Notes under the pieces: model-generated
What the model saw: only the letters and a program-made list of their open reading frames with translations
What the model was told of the DNA's origin: nothing
Database searches by the model: none
Origin: Stutzerimonas chloritidismutans AW-1
GTDB taxonomy: Bacteria > Pseudomonadota > Gammaproteobacteria > Pseudomonadales > Pseudomonadaceae
DNA length: 64,000 bases
Assembly (NCBI RefSeq): GCF_000495915.1
Contig: NZ_AOFQ01000074.1
Coordinates: 1-64,000 of the forward strand
Direction: 5' to 3'
Translations under genes and position numbers: made by a program
Part shown: piece after piece, positions 1-8,036 of the stretch
Layout: every line of letters starts with the position of its first letter
How positions within the stretch are numbered: the first letter of the stretch is position 1

Positions 1-21
1 CCCCCCCCCCCCCCCCCCCCC
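1..21. repeat. Homopolymer run of 21 C at the window edge
   Basis: The window opens with 21 consecutive C, which read as poly-G on the coding strand of the permease gene running off this edge. A run of this kind inside a conserved transmembrane coding region is unexpected, and the rest of the gene upstream reads normally. Two-colour Illumina chemistry produces poly-G at read ends, so a contig-end artefact is the simplest explanation. A true G tract or an N-fill substitute cannot be excluded from the sequence alone. Confidence 0.85.
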
Positions 22-587
22 AGCCGATAGCCGAGCACGGAGATGCCCGCCGCGTCCGCCGCCTGCGGGTTCTCACCCACCGCACGCATCCGCAGGCCGG
101 TGGTGGTGCGGGTAAGAAACCAGATCACGGCGAGAAAGATCAGCGGCGTAATGAACACCAGCGGGTTCTGCACGAAGACTTTGCCCAGGAGCGGCAACTC
201 CGACAGCGGCCACAGCTCGACCGCGCCCAACCCCTTCACCGGCTTGTTGGTCCAGTCCAGCAGCGTGCCGAGCAGCCCGGTCAGCCCCTGGCAGAAGAAC
301 ACCAGCGCCAACCCTGCGATCACCTGGTTGATCCGCAGCACCAGTACCATCAGTGCGAACAGCAACGACACCACCGCGGCTGCAACCATGGCCAGGAAAA
401 GGGAGATGCCCGGCGTGCCGTAGGTCAGCTGCGCGCCGATACCGGCCAACGCGCCGACCAGCATCAGCCCTTCGGCCCCCAGCGACAGCACCCCGGCACG
501 CTCGGTGAGAATCAGCCCCAGCGCCGCGAGGGCGAAAGGTACGGCGAAGTCCGGTGTGTTCCCAAGCCAGTTGGCGATCATGTCCAT
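1..587 (-). CDS. BMP-family ABC transporter permease 2 (partial, C-terminal part missing)
   Basis: This is the second membrane subunit of an ABC importer of the BMP (basic membrane protein A-like, nucleoside-type) family. Reading from the ATG at 587 it gives hydrophobic segments and the family stretch SLGAEGLMLVGALAG, then a loop with LRMRAVGENPQAADAAGIS near the window edge. The start overlaps the stop of the upstream permease gene by one base (TGATG), so the two are translationally coupled. About 190 codons are present; the family is usually about 300 aa, so the last third is missing. The final codons are replaced by the poly-C run and should not be trusted. Confidence 0.85.
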   Translation of the reverse strand, partial: MDMIANWLGNTPDFAVPFALAALGLILTERAGVLSLGAEGLMLVGALAGIGAQLTYGTPGISLFLAMVAAAVVSLLFALMVLVLRINQVIAGLALVFFCQGLTGLLGTLLDWTNKPVKGLGAVELWPLSELPLLGKVFVQNPLVFITPLIFLAVIWFLTRTTTGLRMRAVGENPQAADAAGISVLGYRLGGGGGG

Positions 588-1723
588 CAGCTTTCGCCTC
601 CCTGAACGCGGCGGATACGGTGGCGGATAAAGAAATCCGAAGAGGCGACGCAGATCACCAGGATCGCCTGGATCAGCTGCACCATGGAAAAGGGGATCTG
701 GTAGAACACCTGCAGGCTGCGCCCGGCAACGAACAGCATCGCCATCAGCAGCGCCACCACCAGTGCCGCCACCGGGTTGTTGCGGGCGAGAAAGGCGATG
801 AGGATGCCGGAGAAGCCGTAGCCCTGATAGAACGACTGGGTCAGCCGCCCCTCCTGCCCTGCTGTGACGAGGAATCCGGCGATCCCGGCGATGGCGCCGG
901 AAATCAGCACCGTGCCGATGATCATCTTCTGCACCGGCACGCCCACCGCGCCGGCCACCCGCGGGTTGGCATCGACAAAGCGCAGGTACAGCCCGGCGCG
1001 GGAGATGCCGAGAAACCACAGCGCCAGCAGCGCGACGACCACCGCCAGTGGCACGGCCGCGCTGATGCCATCGAACAGTTCGGGCAAGCGCTCGAACGGC
1101 TGGAACTGCGGCGAATAGGGGAACGAGCTCCTCGGGTCCTTCCAGCTGCCGTACAGCAGGTGCAGCAGGAAATTGATCGCCAGGTAGTTGAGCATCAGCG
1201 TCGAGATGATCTCGTTGACCTTCAGCCGCAGCTTGAGCAACACCGGCGCCAGCGCCCAGAGCAGCCCGCAAAAGATCGCCGCTGCGAGCATCAGCGGCAG
1301 ACGCAGCGCCTGCGGGCCGATCTCGAACAGCGAGATCGCCGTCGCACCGATGGCGCCCCAGATCATCTGACCCTCAAGCCCGAGGTTCCAGAACTTGGCG
1401 CGGAACGCCATGCAGCCGGCCAAGCCGACGAGGATCATCGGCGATGCCTGAAACAAGACCGCTTTCAGGCTCTGTGCATCGAATACCGTGAGGATGACAA
1501 ACTCATTGAGCAGCTCACCGGCCGGTACGCCAGCAGCGATCAGGATGGCGGCGGAAATACCCAGCCCCAACAGCAGGGCGAGACCGATGATCACAGCCTG
1601 CCAATGCCAAGCCAGTTGCTGGCGGATCTCCAGTGCGTAACGCCGCGACAGCAGCGGCTGTTTCGGGCGCTCGGCCGCTTGCGCAGCCTGCTCCAGCATC
1701 ACGGGGCGCACCTGTTCATTCAT
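587..1723 (-). CDS. BMP-family ABC transporter permease 1
   Basis: This 378-aa polytopic inner-membrane protein is the first permease of the BMP-type importer. It has an N-terminal cytoplasmic tail, a first membrane span near residues 40-65, and the conserved family region NLGLEGQMIWGAIGAT. A second hallmark, LRLKVNEIISTLMLNYLA, lies in the middle, as in YufP/NupP-type nucleoside permeases. Its start sits inside the end of the ATPase gene (8-bp overlap) and its stop overlaps the next permease start, so it belongs to a tight operon. Substrate is inferred only: the family carries nucleosides, purines and sometimes autoinducer-like molecules. Confidence 0.88.
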   Translation of the reverse strand: MNEQVRPVMLEQAAQAAERPKQPLLSRRYALEIRQQLAWHWQAVIIGLALLLGLGISAAILIAAGVPAGELLNEFVILTVFDAQSLKAVLFQASPMILVGLAGCMAFRAKFWNLGLEGQMIWGAIGATAISLFEIGPQALRLPLMLAAAIFCGLLWALAPVLLKLRLKVNEIISTLMLNYLAINFLLHLLYGSWKDPRSSFPYSPQFQPFERLPELFDGISAAVPLAVVVALLALWFLGISRAGLYLRFVDANPRVAGAVGVPVQKMIIGTVLISGAIAGIAGFLVTAGQEGRLTQSFYQGYGFSGILIAFLARNNPVAALVVALLMAMLFVAGRSLQVFYQIPFSMVQLIQAILVICVASSDFFIRHRIRRVQGGES

Positions 1724-3293
1724 GGTTTACCCCTTCTAGATTCAACTCGCCATGGCTCAGCTCCCCATGGCTGACCATCGCCCTACCAATGGCCTGGCGA
1801 TCCGCGGGCCGGTCGAACTCGGCAACAATGCGCCCGGCGTTCATCACGCCGATTCGATCCGCTAGGGCCAGCACTTCGTCGAGGTCTTCGCTGATCACCA
1901 GCACGGCCGCACCGGCATCGCGGGCGGCGCGCAGGCGGCCATGCACGGCAGCGGTGGCGCGTACGTCGAGCCCGCGACTGGGGCTGTGTACCAACACCAG
2001 TTGCGGGTCGCGGGAGAATTCGCGGGCGATCACCAGCTTCTGCGCGTTGCCACCGGAGAGCAGCGCGGCCTTTTGCTTCAGGGAGCGCACGCCCTGCACG
2101 TCGAATCCGGCCACCGCCTCTGCGGCGTCGGCCTCCAGACGCTTGCGCCGGAGATTGAAGAACGAACCATAGCGCCCACTGTGGATCTGCCCGACACCGA
2201 AGTTCTCGGCCACCGAGAGCTCGCCAGCCAGCGCGGTGCCGTAGCGATCGGCCGGAATCGAGGCGATGCGCAACTCCCGGCGCTGCTCAGGGCTGGCCCG
2301 GCGCAGATCGCCAAAACCGGTCAATTCCAACGTGCCTTCGCAGGACTCGGGCAAGCCCATCAACACGTTCGCCAACTCGCTCTGGCCGTTACCGCCGACG
2401 CCAGCGATGCCGTAGATCTCGCCCGCGCGCAGGCTCAGCGTCACGCCATTGAGTGCGCCATGCTCGCCCCCGCCGGTCGATCTGAGATCACGCACTTGCA
2501 GCCGCACCTCGCCGGGCGTCGCCGGTTGATACTCGCTGGCCGGTGCGGATTCGCCCACGGTCAGGCGCACCAACTCCGGCACGGAGACCGTATGCGGATC
2601 GAGGGTTTGAATCGTCCGTCCGCCGCGCATCACGGTGACGCGGTCGGCAAAGCGTTTCACATCGCTCATCTTGTGGGTGACAAGGATCACCGCTGCGCCC
2701 TGACGAGCAAAGGCGCGCACCGTTTCCAGCAGGCGCTCGGCTTCCCCATCGGTCAGCACCGCTGTTGGCTCGTCGAGAATCAATATCCGCGCCCCCGCCA
2801 GCAGCACCTTGAGAATTTCCACCCGCTGCTGCTCGGCCACCGACAGCGACTCGGTGACCTTGCGCGGGTCGATGGTGAAACCCAGCTCTGCTGCCTTGTC
2901 GCTGATCCGCTGCTCCAATGCAGCCAAGCGCTGCCGATGGCTGCCCGCGAAAGCATGATTGCCGGGCCCCACGGGCAGCCCCAGCTGGATGTTCTCGGCC
3001 ACGGTAAAGGGCTTCACCAACTTGAAATGCTGGTGAACCATGCCGATGTGGTAGCGACCAGCATCCCGCGGGCCGCTGAGCCGCACCGCATTGTCATTGA
3101 TCAACAGCGATCCGCTTTCCGGTGCGTACAAGCCAGCGGCGATGTTCATCAGCGAGGATTTGCCTGCGCCGTTCTCGCCAAGCAGCGCGTGCACTTCGCC
3201 CCACTTGACGGTGAAGTCCGCCTGGGACAGGGCCATGAAGCCGTCGAACGACTTGCTCACCCCGGTCAGCTGGATCGCGTTGAGGTTGCTCAT
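1716..3293 (-). CDS. BMP-family ABC transporter ATP-binding protein (two nucleotide-binding domains)
   Basis: This 525-aa ATPase has two fused nucleotide-binding domains and powers the BMP-type importer. The first domain is intact, with Walker A GENGAGKSS, signature LSVAEQQRVEI and Walker B LILDEPTAVLT. The second has a degenerate Walker A (GVGGNGQSELAN, no Lys) and an altered Walker B (LVLVHSPSRGLD), with signature LSGGNAQKL. That asymmetry is normal for YufO/RbsA-like dual ATPases of this family. I chose the ATG at 3293 (MSNLNAIQL) because it overlaps the stop of the binding-protein gene by 4 bp (ATGA); an upstream in-frame start would extend into that gene. Confidence 0.9.
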   Translation of the reverse strand: MSNLNAIQLTGVSKSFDGFMALSQADFTVKWGEVHALLGENGAGKSSLMNIAAGLYAPESGSLLINDNAVRLSGPRDAGRYHIGMVHQHFKLVKPFTVAENIQLGLPVGPGNHAFAGSHRQRLAALEQRISDKAAELGFTIDPRKVTESLSVAEQQRVEILKVLLAGARILILDEPTAVLTDGEAERLLETVRAFARQGAAVILVTHKMSDVKRFADRVTVMRGGRTIQTLDPHTVSVPELVRLTVGESAPASEYQPATPGEVRLQVRDLRSTGGGEHGALNGVTLSLRAGEIYGIAGVGGNGQSELANVLMGLPESCEGTLELTGFGDLRRASPEQRRELRIASIPADRYGTALAGELSVAENFGVGQIHSGRYGSFFNLRRKRLEADAAEAVAGFDVQGVRSLKQKAALLSGGNAQKLVIAREFSRDPQLVLVHSPSRGLDVRATAAVHGRLRAARDAGAAVLVISEDLDEVLALADRIGVMNAGRIVAEFDRPADRQAIGRAMVSHGELSHGELNLEGVNHE

Positions 3294-4393
3294 TGCTGGG
3301 TGATCACTCCCTTGACGAACCAGTCCATCTGCCACAGCGCAGGGTCGGCCATGACCTCGCCGGCGGCGATGCGCTCGGTGCCGTCACGGTCGACCATGGG
3401 CCCGGCATAGATCTTCTTCTCGCCTTTGAGCAGCTCTTCGCGGGCGGCCATGATCTTCGCCTTGTCTGCTTCGGAAACCGCAGGGCCGCAGCAGGCAGCA
3501 TCGGTGCCGCCTTCGGCCATGGACAGCAGCGCGCCGTTTTCCGGTGGCGTCCAGTTGCCGGCACTGATCTTCTTCAGCTCCGGGGCTAGGAACTTGTCCC
3601 ACACCCAGACCGAGGAGCAGACGGTGGCGTCCGGGGCGAACTCGCGCATGTCTCGGTGGTGGCCAGTGCCGTGCACGCCGCGCTCCTGGGCGACGATCTG
3701 CGGTGTCGGGCTATCGACGTGTTGGCCGAGCACATCGGCGCCGGCGTCGATCAAAGCCATGGCGGCGGCGCGTTCCTTGACCGGATCGTTCCAGGCGCCG
3801 GTGTAGACCACGGTGACGGTGGCGTCCGGGTTGATCTGCTGGGCGCCGAGGGCGAAGGCGTTGACCGTCCAGTTGACTTGACCGAAGGGATTGGCCGCAA
3901 CAAAGCCGAGCTTGCCGGTCTTCGACGCCGCGCCCGCGGCCATGCCGCACAGGTACTGACTCTCGTAAGTGCGCCCATAGAAGGATTCGAGATTGCCGCT
4001 GTTGGTGGTGCCCGAGCCGTTGAGGAACGCCACGTCCGGGTATTTTTCGGCCAGCTCTTTGAAGGTGTCCGAGTAGCCGAACGCGGTGCCGATGATGACG
4101 TTGGCGCCACGCTGGATCAGCCGGTCCACGGCTGGGCGGATAGAAGAGGCGTTCTCCGGCACGCTCTCGACGTACTGGATCTTGGTATCCAGCTCGGTTT
4201 CGAGCTTCTGCCGCGCCTCGTCGAAGGCCTGGGTCCAGCCGCCGTCGTTGCGCGGGCTGATGTAGAGCATGGCGATCTTCGCCGGCTTATCGAGGGTCAG
4301 CCCCTGCCCTTCCTGCGCCGCGGCGGCGCCAACAGTCGTCGCCAGGCCGAGAGCCACCGCCGCACACAAGGTCCGTTTCATCTGATTGAGCAT
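3290..4393 (-). CDS. BMP-family ABC transporter substrate-binding protein
   Basis: This 367-aa periplasmic binding protein has a cleavable signal peptide with a likely signal peptidase I site after VGAAAA. The mature part opens with KIAMLYISPRNDGGWTQAF and has the family's later motifs GSGTTNSGNLESFYGRTYES and GKLGFVAANP. Close relatives are the PnrA/BmpA-type nucleoside receptors. The start at 4393 has AGGAAG seven bases upstream; a second ATG at 4381 is possible. It lies after the dioxygenase and VOC genes and before its ATPase and permeases. Purine or pyrimidine nucleosides are the likely ligands by family, supported by the promoter shared with rut. Confidence 0.9.
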   Translation of the reverse strand: MLNQMKRTLCAAVALGLATTVGAAAAQEGQGLTLDKPAKIAMLYISPRNDGGWTQAFDEARQKLETELDTKIQYVESVPENASSIRPAVDRLIQRGANVIIGTAFGYSDTFKELAEKYPDVAFLNGSGTTNSGNLESFYGRTYESQYLCGMAAGAASKTGKLGFVAANPFGQVNWTVNAFALGAQQINPDATVTVVYTGAWNDPVKERAAAMALIDAGADVLGQHVDSPTPQIVAQERGVHGTGHHRDMREFAPDATVCSSVWVWDKFLAPELKKISAGNWTPPENGALLSMAEGGTDAACCGPAVSEADKAKIMAAREELLKGEKKIYAGPMVDRDGTERIAAGEVMADPALWQMDWFVKGVITQQ

Positions 4394-4418
4394 TTTTGGT
4401 CTTCCTGAGGTTGGCACG

Positions 4419-4805
4419 TCAAAGCATGTGGTTGATGCGAAACACGTTGTTTTCCGGGTCCAGCAGCACCGCCTGATACCAGTGGTAATAGGTCTCGTAG
4501 GGTGCCTTGATCAGCGTCGCGCCCATGGCGACGGCAACGGGCACCAGGCGGTCGACCTCGTCTTTCGAGTCGACATCGATGTTCAGCAGGAACTTGCAGC
4601 CGCGCGTGTCGGCGTACTCATCCAGATGCAGCAGCTCGTAGGCGTCCGGCGCGTTGAAGCCGATGCAGCTCTTGCCGGTATCCAGCCCGCGAAAGATCGG
4701 TGAGGCGATATCAGGAATGTTCCGGAAGCCGAACAGCTCGCGGTAGAAGCCGCTCAGGGCTTCGATGTCGCGGGCGAAAACGTTGACGTAGGACAGCGTG
4801 CTCAT
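4419..4805 (-). CDS. VOC-superfamily (glyoxalase/bleomycin-resistance fold) protein
   Basis: This 128-aa single-domain VOC protein begins STLSYVNVFARDIEALSGFY and ends LLDPENNVFRINHML, the usual beta-alpha-beta-beta-beta repeat pattern. VOC proteins often bind a divalent metal and act as isomerases, lyases or dioxygenases; the exact reaction here cannot be told from sequence. The ATG at 4805 overlaps the dioxygenase stop by 4 bp (ATGA), so the two are co-translated. This coupling suggests it works on the product of the dioxygenase or a related intermediate, which is inference. An upstream frame extension exists inside the dioxygenase gene but is not needed. Confidence 0.8.
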   Translation of the reverse strand: MSTLSYVNVFARDIEALSGFYRELFGFRNIPDIASPIFRGLDTGKSCIGFNAPDAYELLHLDEYADTRGCKFLLNIDVDSKDEVDRLVPVAVAMGATLIKAPYETYYHWYQAVLLDPENNVFRINHML

Positions 4806-5812
4806 GCGACCTCCAGGCCTTTGCCGAAGGTGGTCTGCTTGACGAACTTGGAGAGCAGGTTGTCGCCGGAGGTGACCGGCGCGTGGCGCGGGGGATTGGC
4901 GGCGCTGCAGCAACTCGGCAGGCACTCGATCAGCGCGTCGTAGTTGGGCTGATGGAAGAACACCAGCGACTGGCGACCGTTGTCGGCGGCGCTGTCGGCC
5001 GGCGGGTTGACCACCCTATGCAGAGTGGAAATCCACTGGTCGTTGGTCCACTGCATCATCAGGTCGCCGATGTTCACCGCGAATCCGTTCTCCACATAAG
5101 GCACGTCCACCCAGTCGCCCTGGCGGTTGCGCGCCTGCAGACCGCCCAACGCGTTGTCCGGCTTGACGATGGTCAGGCTGCCGTAATCGGTATGGGCACC
5201 GGCGCGTAGTTGACCTGGCTCGACTTCACCCTTTAGGTCCGGATAGCTCAGGCTGCGGAACATGCTGATGTGCTTGTCGATCTTGTCGTCGAAGAAGGTT
5301 TCCGGCAGGTCCAGCGCCAGGGCAAAGATGCGCATCAGCGACTGCGCCAATTCGCTCATCGCGGCGAAATAGTCGCGATAGGCCCGCTCGAAGCCTTCAA
5401 TGTCGGCCGGCCAGACATTCGGCGCGAAATGCGGGCCGGCAGCGGCGCAGCGGTAGTAGTCCTCAGCCGGCACATCGCTGGGGCCGATGGAAAAGGATTC
5501 CTTGAGATCGCCCGGCGCCGCCTCCTCCAGTGAGTACGACAGGCTCTCCTCCGCCACCGCGCTGTAGCCGCGCACCATGTCGGGGCTGGGCCGGTCGACC
5601 TTGCGCTTTTCCGGGAGTGGCAAAGCGAAGAATTGCCGCGTCAGCCGCGACACGCGCTCAATCAGTTCTGTGGGGATCTGATGGTTGGTGATGACCAGAA
5701 ATCCAATGTCACGACAGGCCTGGTCGACGGCCTTGGCTACCTGGGTTTTGCCCTCCGGGGTGCCGGAAAAGTACGGCGCCAGGTCGATGATGGGAACGTA
5801 TTGCAGAGTCAT
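4802..5812 (-). CDS. 2-oxoglutarate/Fe(II) dioxygenase, isopenicillin N synthase family
   Basis: This 336-aa cytosolic oxygenase has the N-terminal IPNS-type domain (PIIDLAPYF near residue 7; GFLVITNHQIP near 37-47) and the jelly-roll catalytic domain. The iron ligands are visible as H207-x-D209 (GAHTDYGSLT) and H265 (STLHRVV). The 2-oxoglutarate-binding R280-x-S282 follows (GRQSLVFF). It should hydroxylate a small molecule using 2OG and O2. The start at 5812 has GAGGAG about 10 bases upstream; a longer in-frame extension has no better support. It heads the operon that continues with the VOC and BMP transporter genes. Its promoter resembles that of rutA, so a pyrimidine or nucleoside substrate (thymine 7-hydroxylase-like chemistry) is a reasonable but unproven guess. 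Confidence 0.87.
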   Translation of the reverse strand: MTLQYVPIIDLAPYFSGTPEGKTQVAKAVDQACRDIGFLVITNHQIPTELIERVSRLTRQFFALPLPEKRKVDRPSPDMVRGYSAVAEESLSYSLEEAAPGDLKESFSIGPSDVPAEDYYRCAAAGPHFAPNVWPADIEGFERAYRDYFAAMSELAQSLMRIFALALDLPETFFDDKIDKHISMFRSLSYPDLKGEVEPGQLRAGAHTDYGSLTIVKPDNALGGLQARNRQGDWVDVPYVENGFAVNIGDLMMQWTNDQWISTLHRVVNPPADSAADNGRQSLVFFHQPNYDALIECLPSCCSAANPPRHAPVTSGDNLLSKFVKQTTFGKGLEVA

Positions 5813-5928
5813 GGGTGACGCACTCCTCTGACGCAGGGCGGAAACTGAGCGCGTCGCCAGTGGCGCAGGCGCTTCTCTGTATGTGCGATGCCGCCGCCCT
5901 TTGCACACGGGCGACTTTCGAGGAGAGA

Positions 5929-5943
5929 GCAGAAAGCGTGCCA
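5929..5943 (-). promoter_or_regulatory. Sigma-54 promoter (-24/-12) of the dioxygenase/BMP operon
   Basis: On the minus strand the sequence TGGCACGCTTTCTGC matches the RpoN consensus TGGCAC-N5-TTGC at all but one position, with the required 10-bp spacing between the GG and GC dinucleotides. It lies about 117 bp upstream of the dioxygenase ATG and downstream of a GCAC-N7-GTGC enhancer-like dyad at 6019-6033. Confidence 0.75.
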
Positions 5944-5996
5944 CCGGATCGATTCTCTTTTAGATCAGTGGTTTAGCGTTATGGCGGGAAAATAAC

Positions 5997-6033
5997 GGAT
6001 CAAATGGTCCGGTTCGGAGCACTTGGTTTGTGC
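5997..6033 (-). promoter_or_regulatory. NtrC-like site plus RutR-like box, dioxygenase operon
   Basis: Read on the minus strand, 6033-6019 is GCACAAACCAAGTGC, a GCAC-N7-GTGC dyad like NtrC enhancer sites. Nine bases later 6009-5998 is GACCATTTGATC, which matches the RutR consensus GACCA-NN-TGGTC with one mismatch. The same pair, in the same order and spacing, precedes rutA at 22040-22076; 30 of 37 positions are identical. The sigma-54 element follows 53 bp downstream. Confidence 0.72.
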
Positions 6034-6192
6034 ATGAGGCACGAAAAGCGGGCGAGGGCTGCAGCAGCCGAGGTCAGCCCCGCCGCTCAGCGATAGGAGT
6101 GAACTAACGGCCCGACGACACGATCCCCTCTTAAGCACCTTCAGAGCGATCCGCGCCGCGCAGGGCTGGTCGAAAGCAATGAGGAGTTCCTT

Positions 6193-6642
6193 GTGACCGT
6201 CATTACCCACCGCACCACAGAAACCACTCACAGCGTTTCCCGCCATGTGCCGCATCCGCTGCACTCGATCCTACTGGCCGGAAGCGTGCCGTTGTTTCTC
6301 GGCGCACTGCTGAGCGACGTCGCCTACTTTCGCAGCTACCAGATTCAATGGAGCAACTTCGCCTCCTGGCTGATCGCCGGCGGGCTGGTGTTCTGCGGAC
6401 TGGCGATCCTGTTCGCGGTCGTCAACCTGATCAAGGCCAGGCACAGGGCAGGGCGACCGCTGATCTATCTGCTGTTGCTCGTGGCGACCTGGGTACTCGG
6501 CTTCATCAATGCACTGCAGCACGCCAAGGACGCCTGGGCAGTTATGCCGACCGGCCTGGTGCTCTCGGTGATCGTCACTCTGCTGGCCTGCGCCGCCGCG
6601 TGGATCGGCCTTTCCAACCTGCGTGACGGAGGTGAAGCATGA
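6193..6642 (+). CDS. DUF2231-like membrane protein
   Basis: This 149-aa protein has four predicted membrane spans (around residues 26-42, 54-77, 88-107 and 118-141) and the N-terminal motif HPLHSILLAGSVPLFLGALLSD typical of DUF2231 proteins. The start is GTG at 6193, seven bases after GAGGAG. It overlaps the next gene, a PQQ-type sugar dehydrogenase lipoprotein, by 4 bp, so the two are made together. DUF2231 proteins are of unknown function but often sit beside redox lipoproteins; a role in anchoring or electron transfer for the dehydrogenase is inference. Confidence 0.75.
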   Translation: MTVITHRTTETTHSVSRHVPHPLHSILLAGSVPLFLGALLSDVAYFRSYQIQWSNFASWLIAGGLVFCGLAILFAVVNLIKARHRAGRPLIYLLLLVATWVLGFINALQHAKDAWAVMPTGLVLSVIVTLLACAAAWIGLSNLRDGGEA

Positions 6643-7931
6643 AGCACACCAATGCACTCTCCGCACTGACCATCGCGTTGTTTCTTAGCGCCTGCGGTGG
6701 CGATGAGCAGGACGCCGCCAGCCTGTACGGTGCCAACCCCAAACTGCCGGAACCCGACCGCGGAATGCTGCCGAGCATGAAGATCGCCGAGCCGACACCC
6801 TGGGGCGATGCAACACCCACGGTGCCGGAAAACTACAGCGTGACGGCGATCGCCACCGACCTGCAGATCCCGCGCCAGACCCTGGTGCTGCCCAACGGCG
6901 ACATCCTTGTGGCCGAAGGTCGTGGCGGCAATGCAGCCAAGCTGAAACCGAAAGACGTGATCGCCGGTTACATCAAGGCGAAGGGCAACACGTCGGTCAA
7001 AAGCGGTAACCGGCTGACCTTGCTGAGAGATGCCGATGGCGACGGCCGCTACGAAATGCAGAACGTCTTCGCCGATGAACTTAATGCCCCCTATGGACTG
7101 GCCTTCCACGATGGCAACCTCTACGTCGCCAACCAGGACGAACTGGTGCGTTTCGAATACGAGGAAGGTCAGACCGAAGCCAGCGGTCCGCCGACCAAGG
7201 TCGTTGACCTGCCCTCGGAGATCAACCACCACTGGACCAAGGCGATGACCATCAGCCCCGATGGCCAGTACCTCTACGTCGGCATCGGCTCGAACAGCAA
7301 TATCACCGAGCGCGGCATGGAAGCCGAGGTCGACCGCGCCATGGTCTGGCAGATCAACACCGAAACCGGCGCCTACAAGCCCTACGCCACCGGCCTGCGC
7401 AACCCCACGGCCCTGGCGATACTGCCCGGCACCGACCAGCTGTGGTCGGTGGTCAACGAGCGCGACGAACTGGGCGAAAACCTGGTGCCGGACTACCTGA
7501 CCTCGGTGCAGGAAGGCGGTTTCTATGGCTGGCCCTACAGCTACTGGGGGCAGAACGTCGACGATCGCGTCCGTCCGCAGGACCCGGACAAGGTCAAGCA
7601 GGCGATCACCCCGGACTACGCCTTGGGCGCCCACGTCGCCGCGCTGGGCCTGGACTTTTCCTCGGATGTCATGGGCGAGCAATTCACCGAAGGCGCGTTC
7701 GTCGGCGAGCACGGCAGCTGGAACCGGGAAGATCCGTCCGGCTACAAGGTGGTCTTCGTGCCGTTCCGCGATGGCCGCCCGGCAGGCGAACCTGTCGACT
7801 TCATGACCGGCTTCCGCAAGGACGGCAAAACCCGCGGTCGTCCGGTGGGCGTGACCGTCGACCCCAGCGGAGCCCTGATCGTCGCGGACGACCTGGCCAA
7901 TGTGGTCTGGCGGGTGACGCGCAACCAGTGA
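6639..7931 (+). CDS. PQQ-dependent sugar dehydrogenase-like lipoprotein (sorbosone dehydrogenase family)
   Basis: This 430-aa lipoprotein has a lipobox ending in C19 (FLSACGGDE), so it is exported and membrane-anchored in the periplasm. The mature domain is a six-bladed beta-propeller of the soluble glucose/L-sorbosone dehydrogenase type. Family landmarks are GNRLTLLRDADGDG, FADELNAPYGLAF, NPTALAILPGTDQLWSVVNERDELG and GEHGSWNREDPSGYKVVFVPF. Such enzymes oxidise aldoses or related sugars with PQQ. Start ATG overlaps the DUF2231 stop. The actual substrate is unknown, and the PQQ ligands cannot be confirmed without alignment. Confidence 0.85.
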   Translation: MKHTNALSALTIALFLSACGGDEQDAASLYGANPKLPEPDRGMLPSMKIAEPTPWGDATPTVPENYSVTAIATDLQIPRQTLVLPNGDILVAEGRGGNAAKLKPKDVIAGYIKAKGNTSVKSGNRLTLLRDADGDGRYEMQNVFADELNAPYGLAFHDGNLYVANQDELVRFEYEEGQTEASGPPTKVVDLPSEINHHWTKAMTISPDGQYLYVGIGSNSNITERGMEAEVDRAMVWQINTETGAYKPYATGLRNPTALAILPGTDQLWSVVNERDELGENLVPDYLTSVQEGGFYGWPYSYWGQNVDDRVRPQDPDKVKQAITPDYALGAHVAALGLDFSSDVMGEQFTEGAFVGEHGSWNREDPSGYKVVFVPFRDGRPAGEPVDFMTGFRKDGKTRGRPVGVTVDPSGALIVADDLANVVWRVTRNQ

Positions 7932-8036
7932 CGAGTAGCAGGCCGGTGACCGCGCAGTTACCGGCTGCTCCTCATGCGCCCCGGCGGGCGCTGCAGGTTG
8001 GTCCCTTGCGGCTTTCTTCAAGGCATAGATGACCTT

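Noticed and set aside
1-587. Natural truncation of the second permease gene
   Set aside because: The gene runs to the window edge and ends in a homopolymer, so the loss is a data boundary rather than a biological break.
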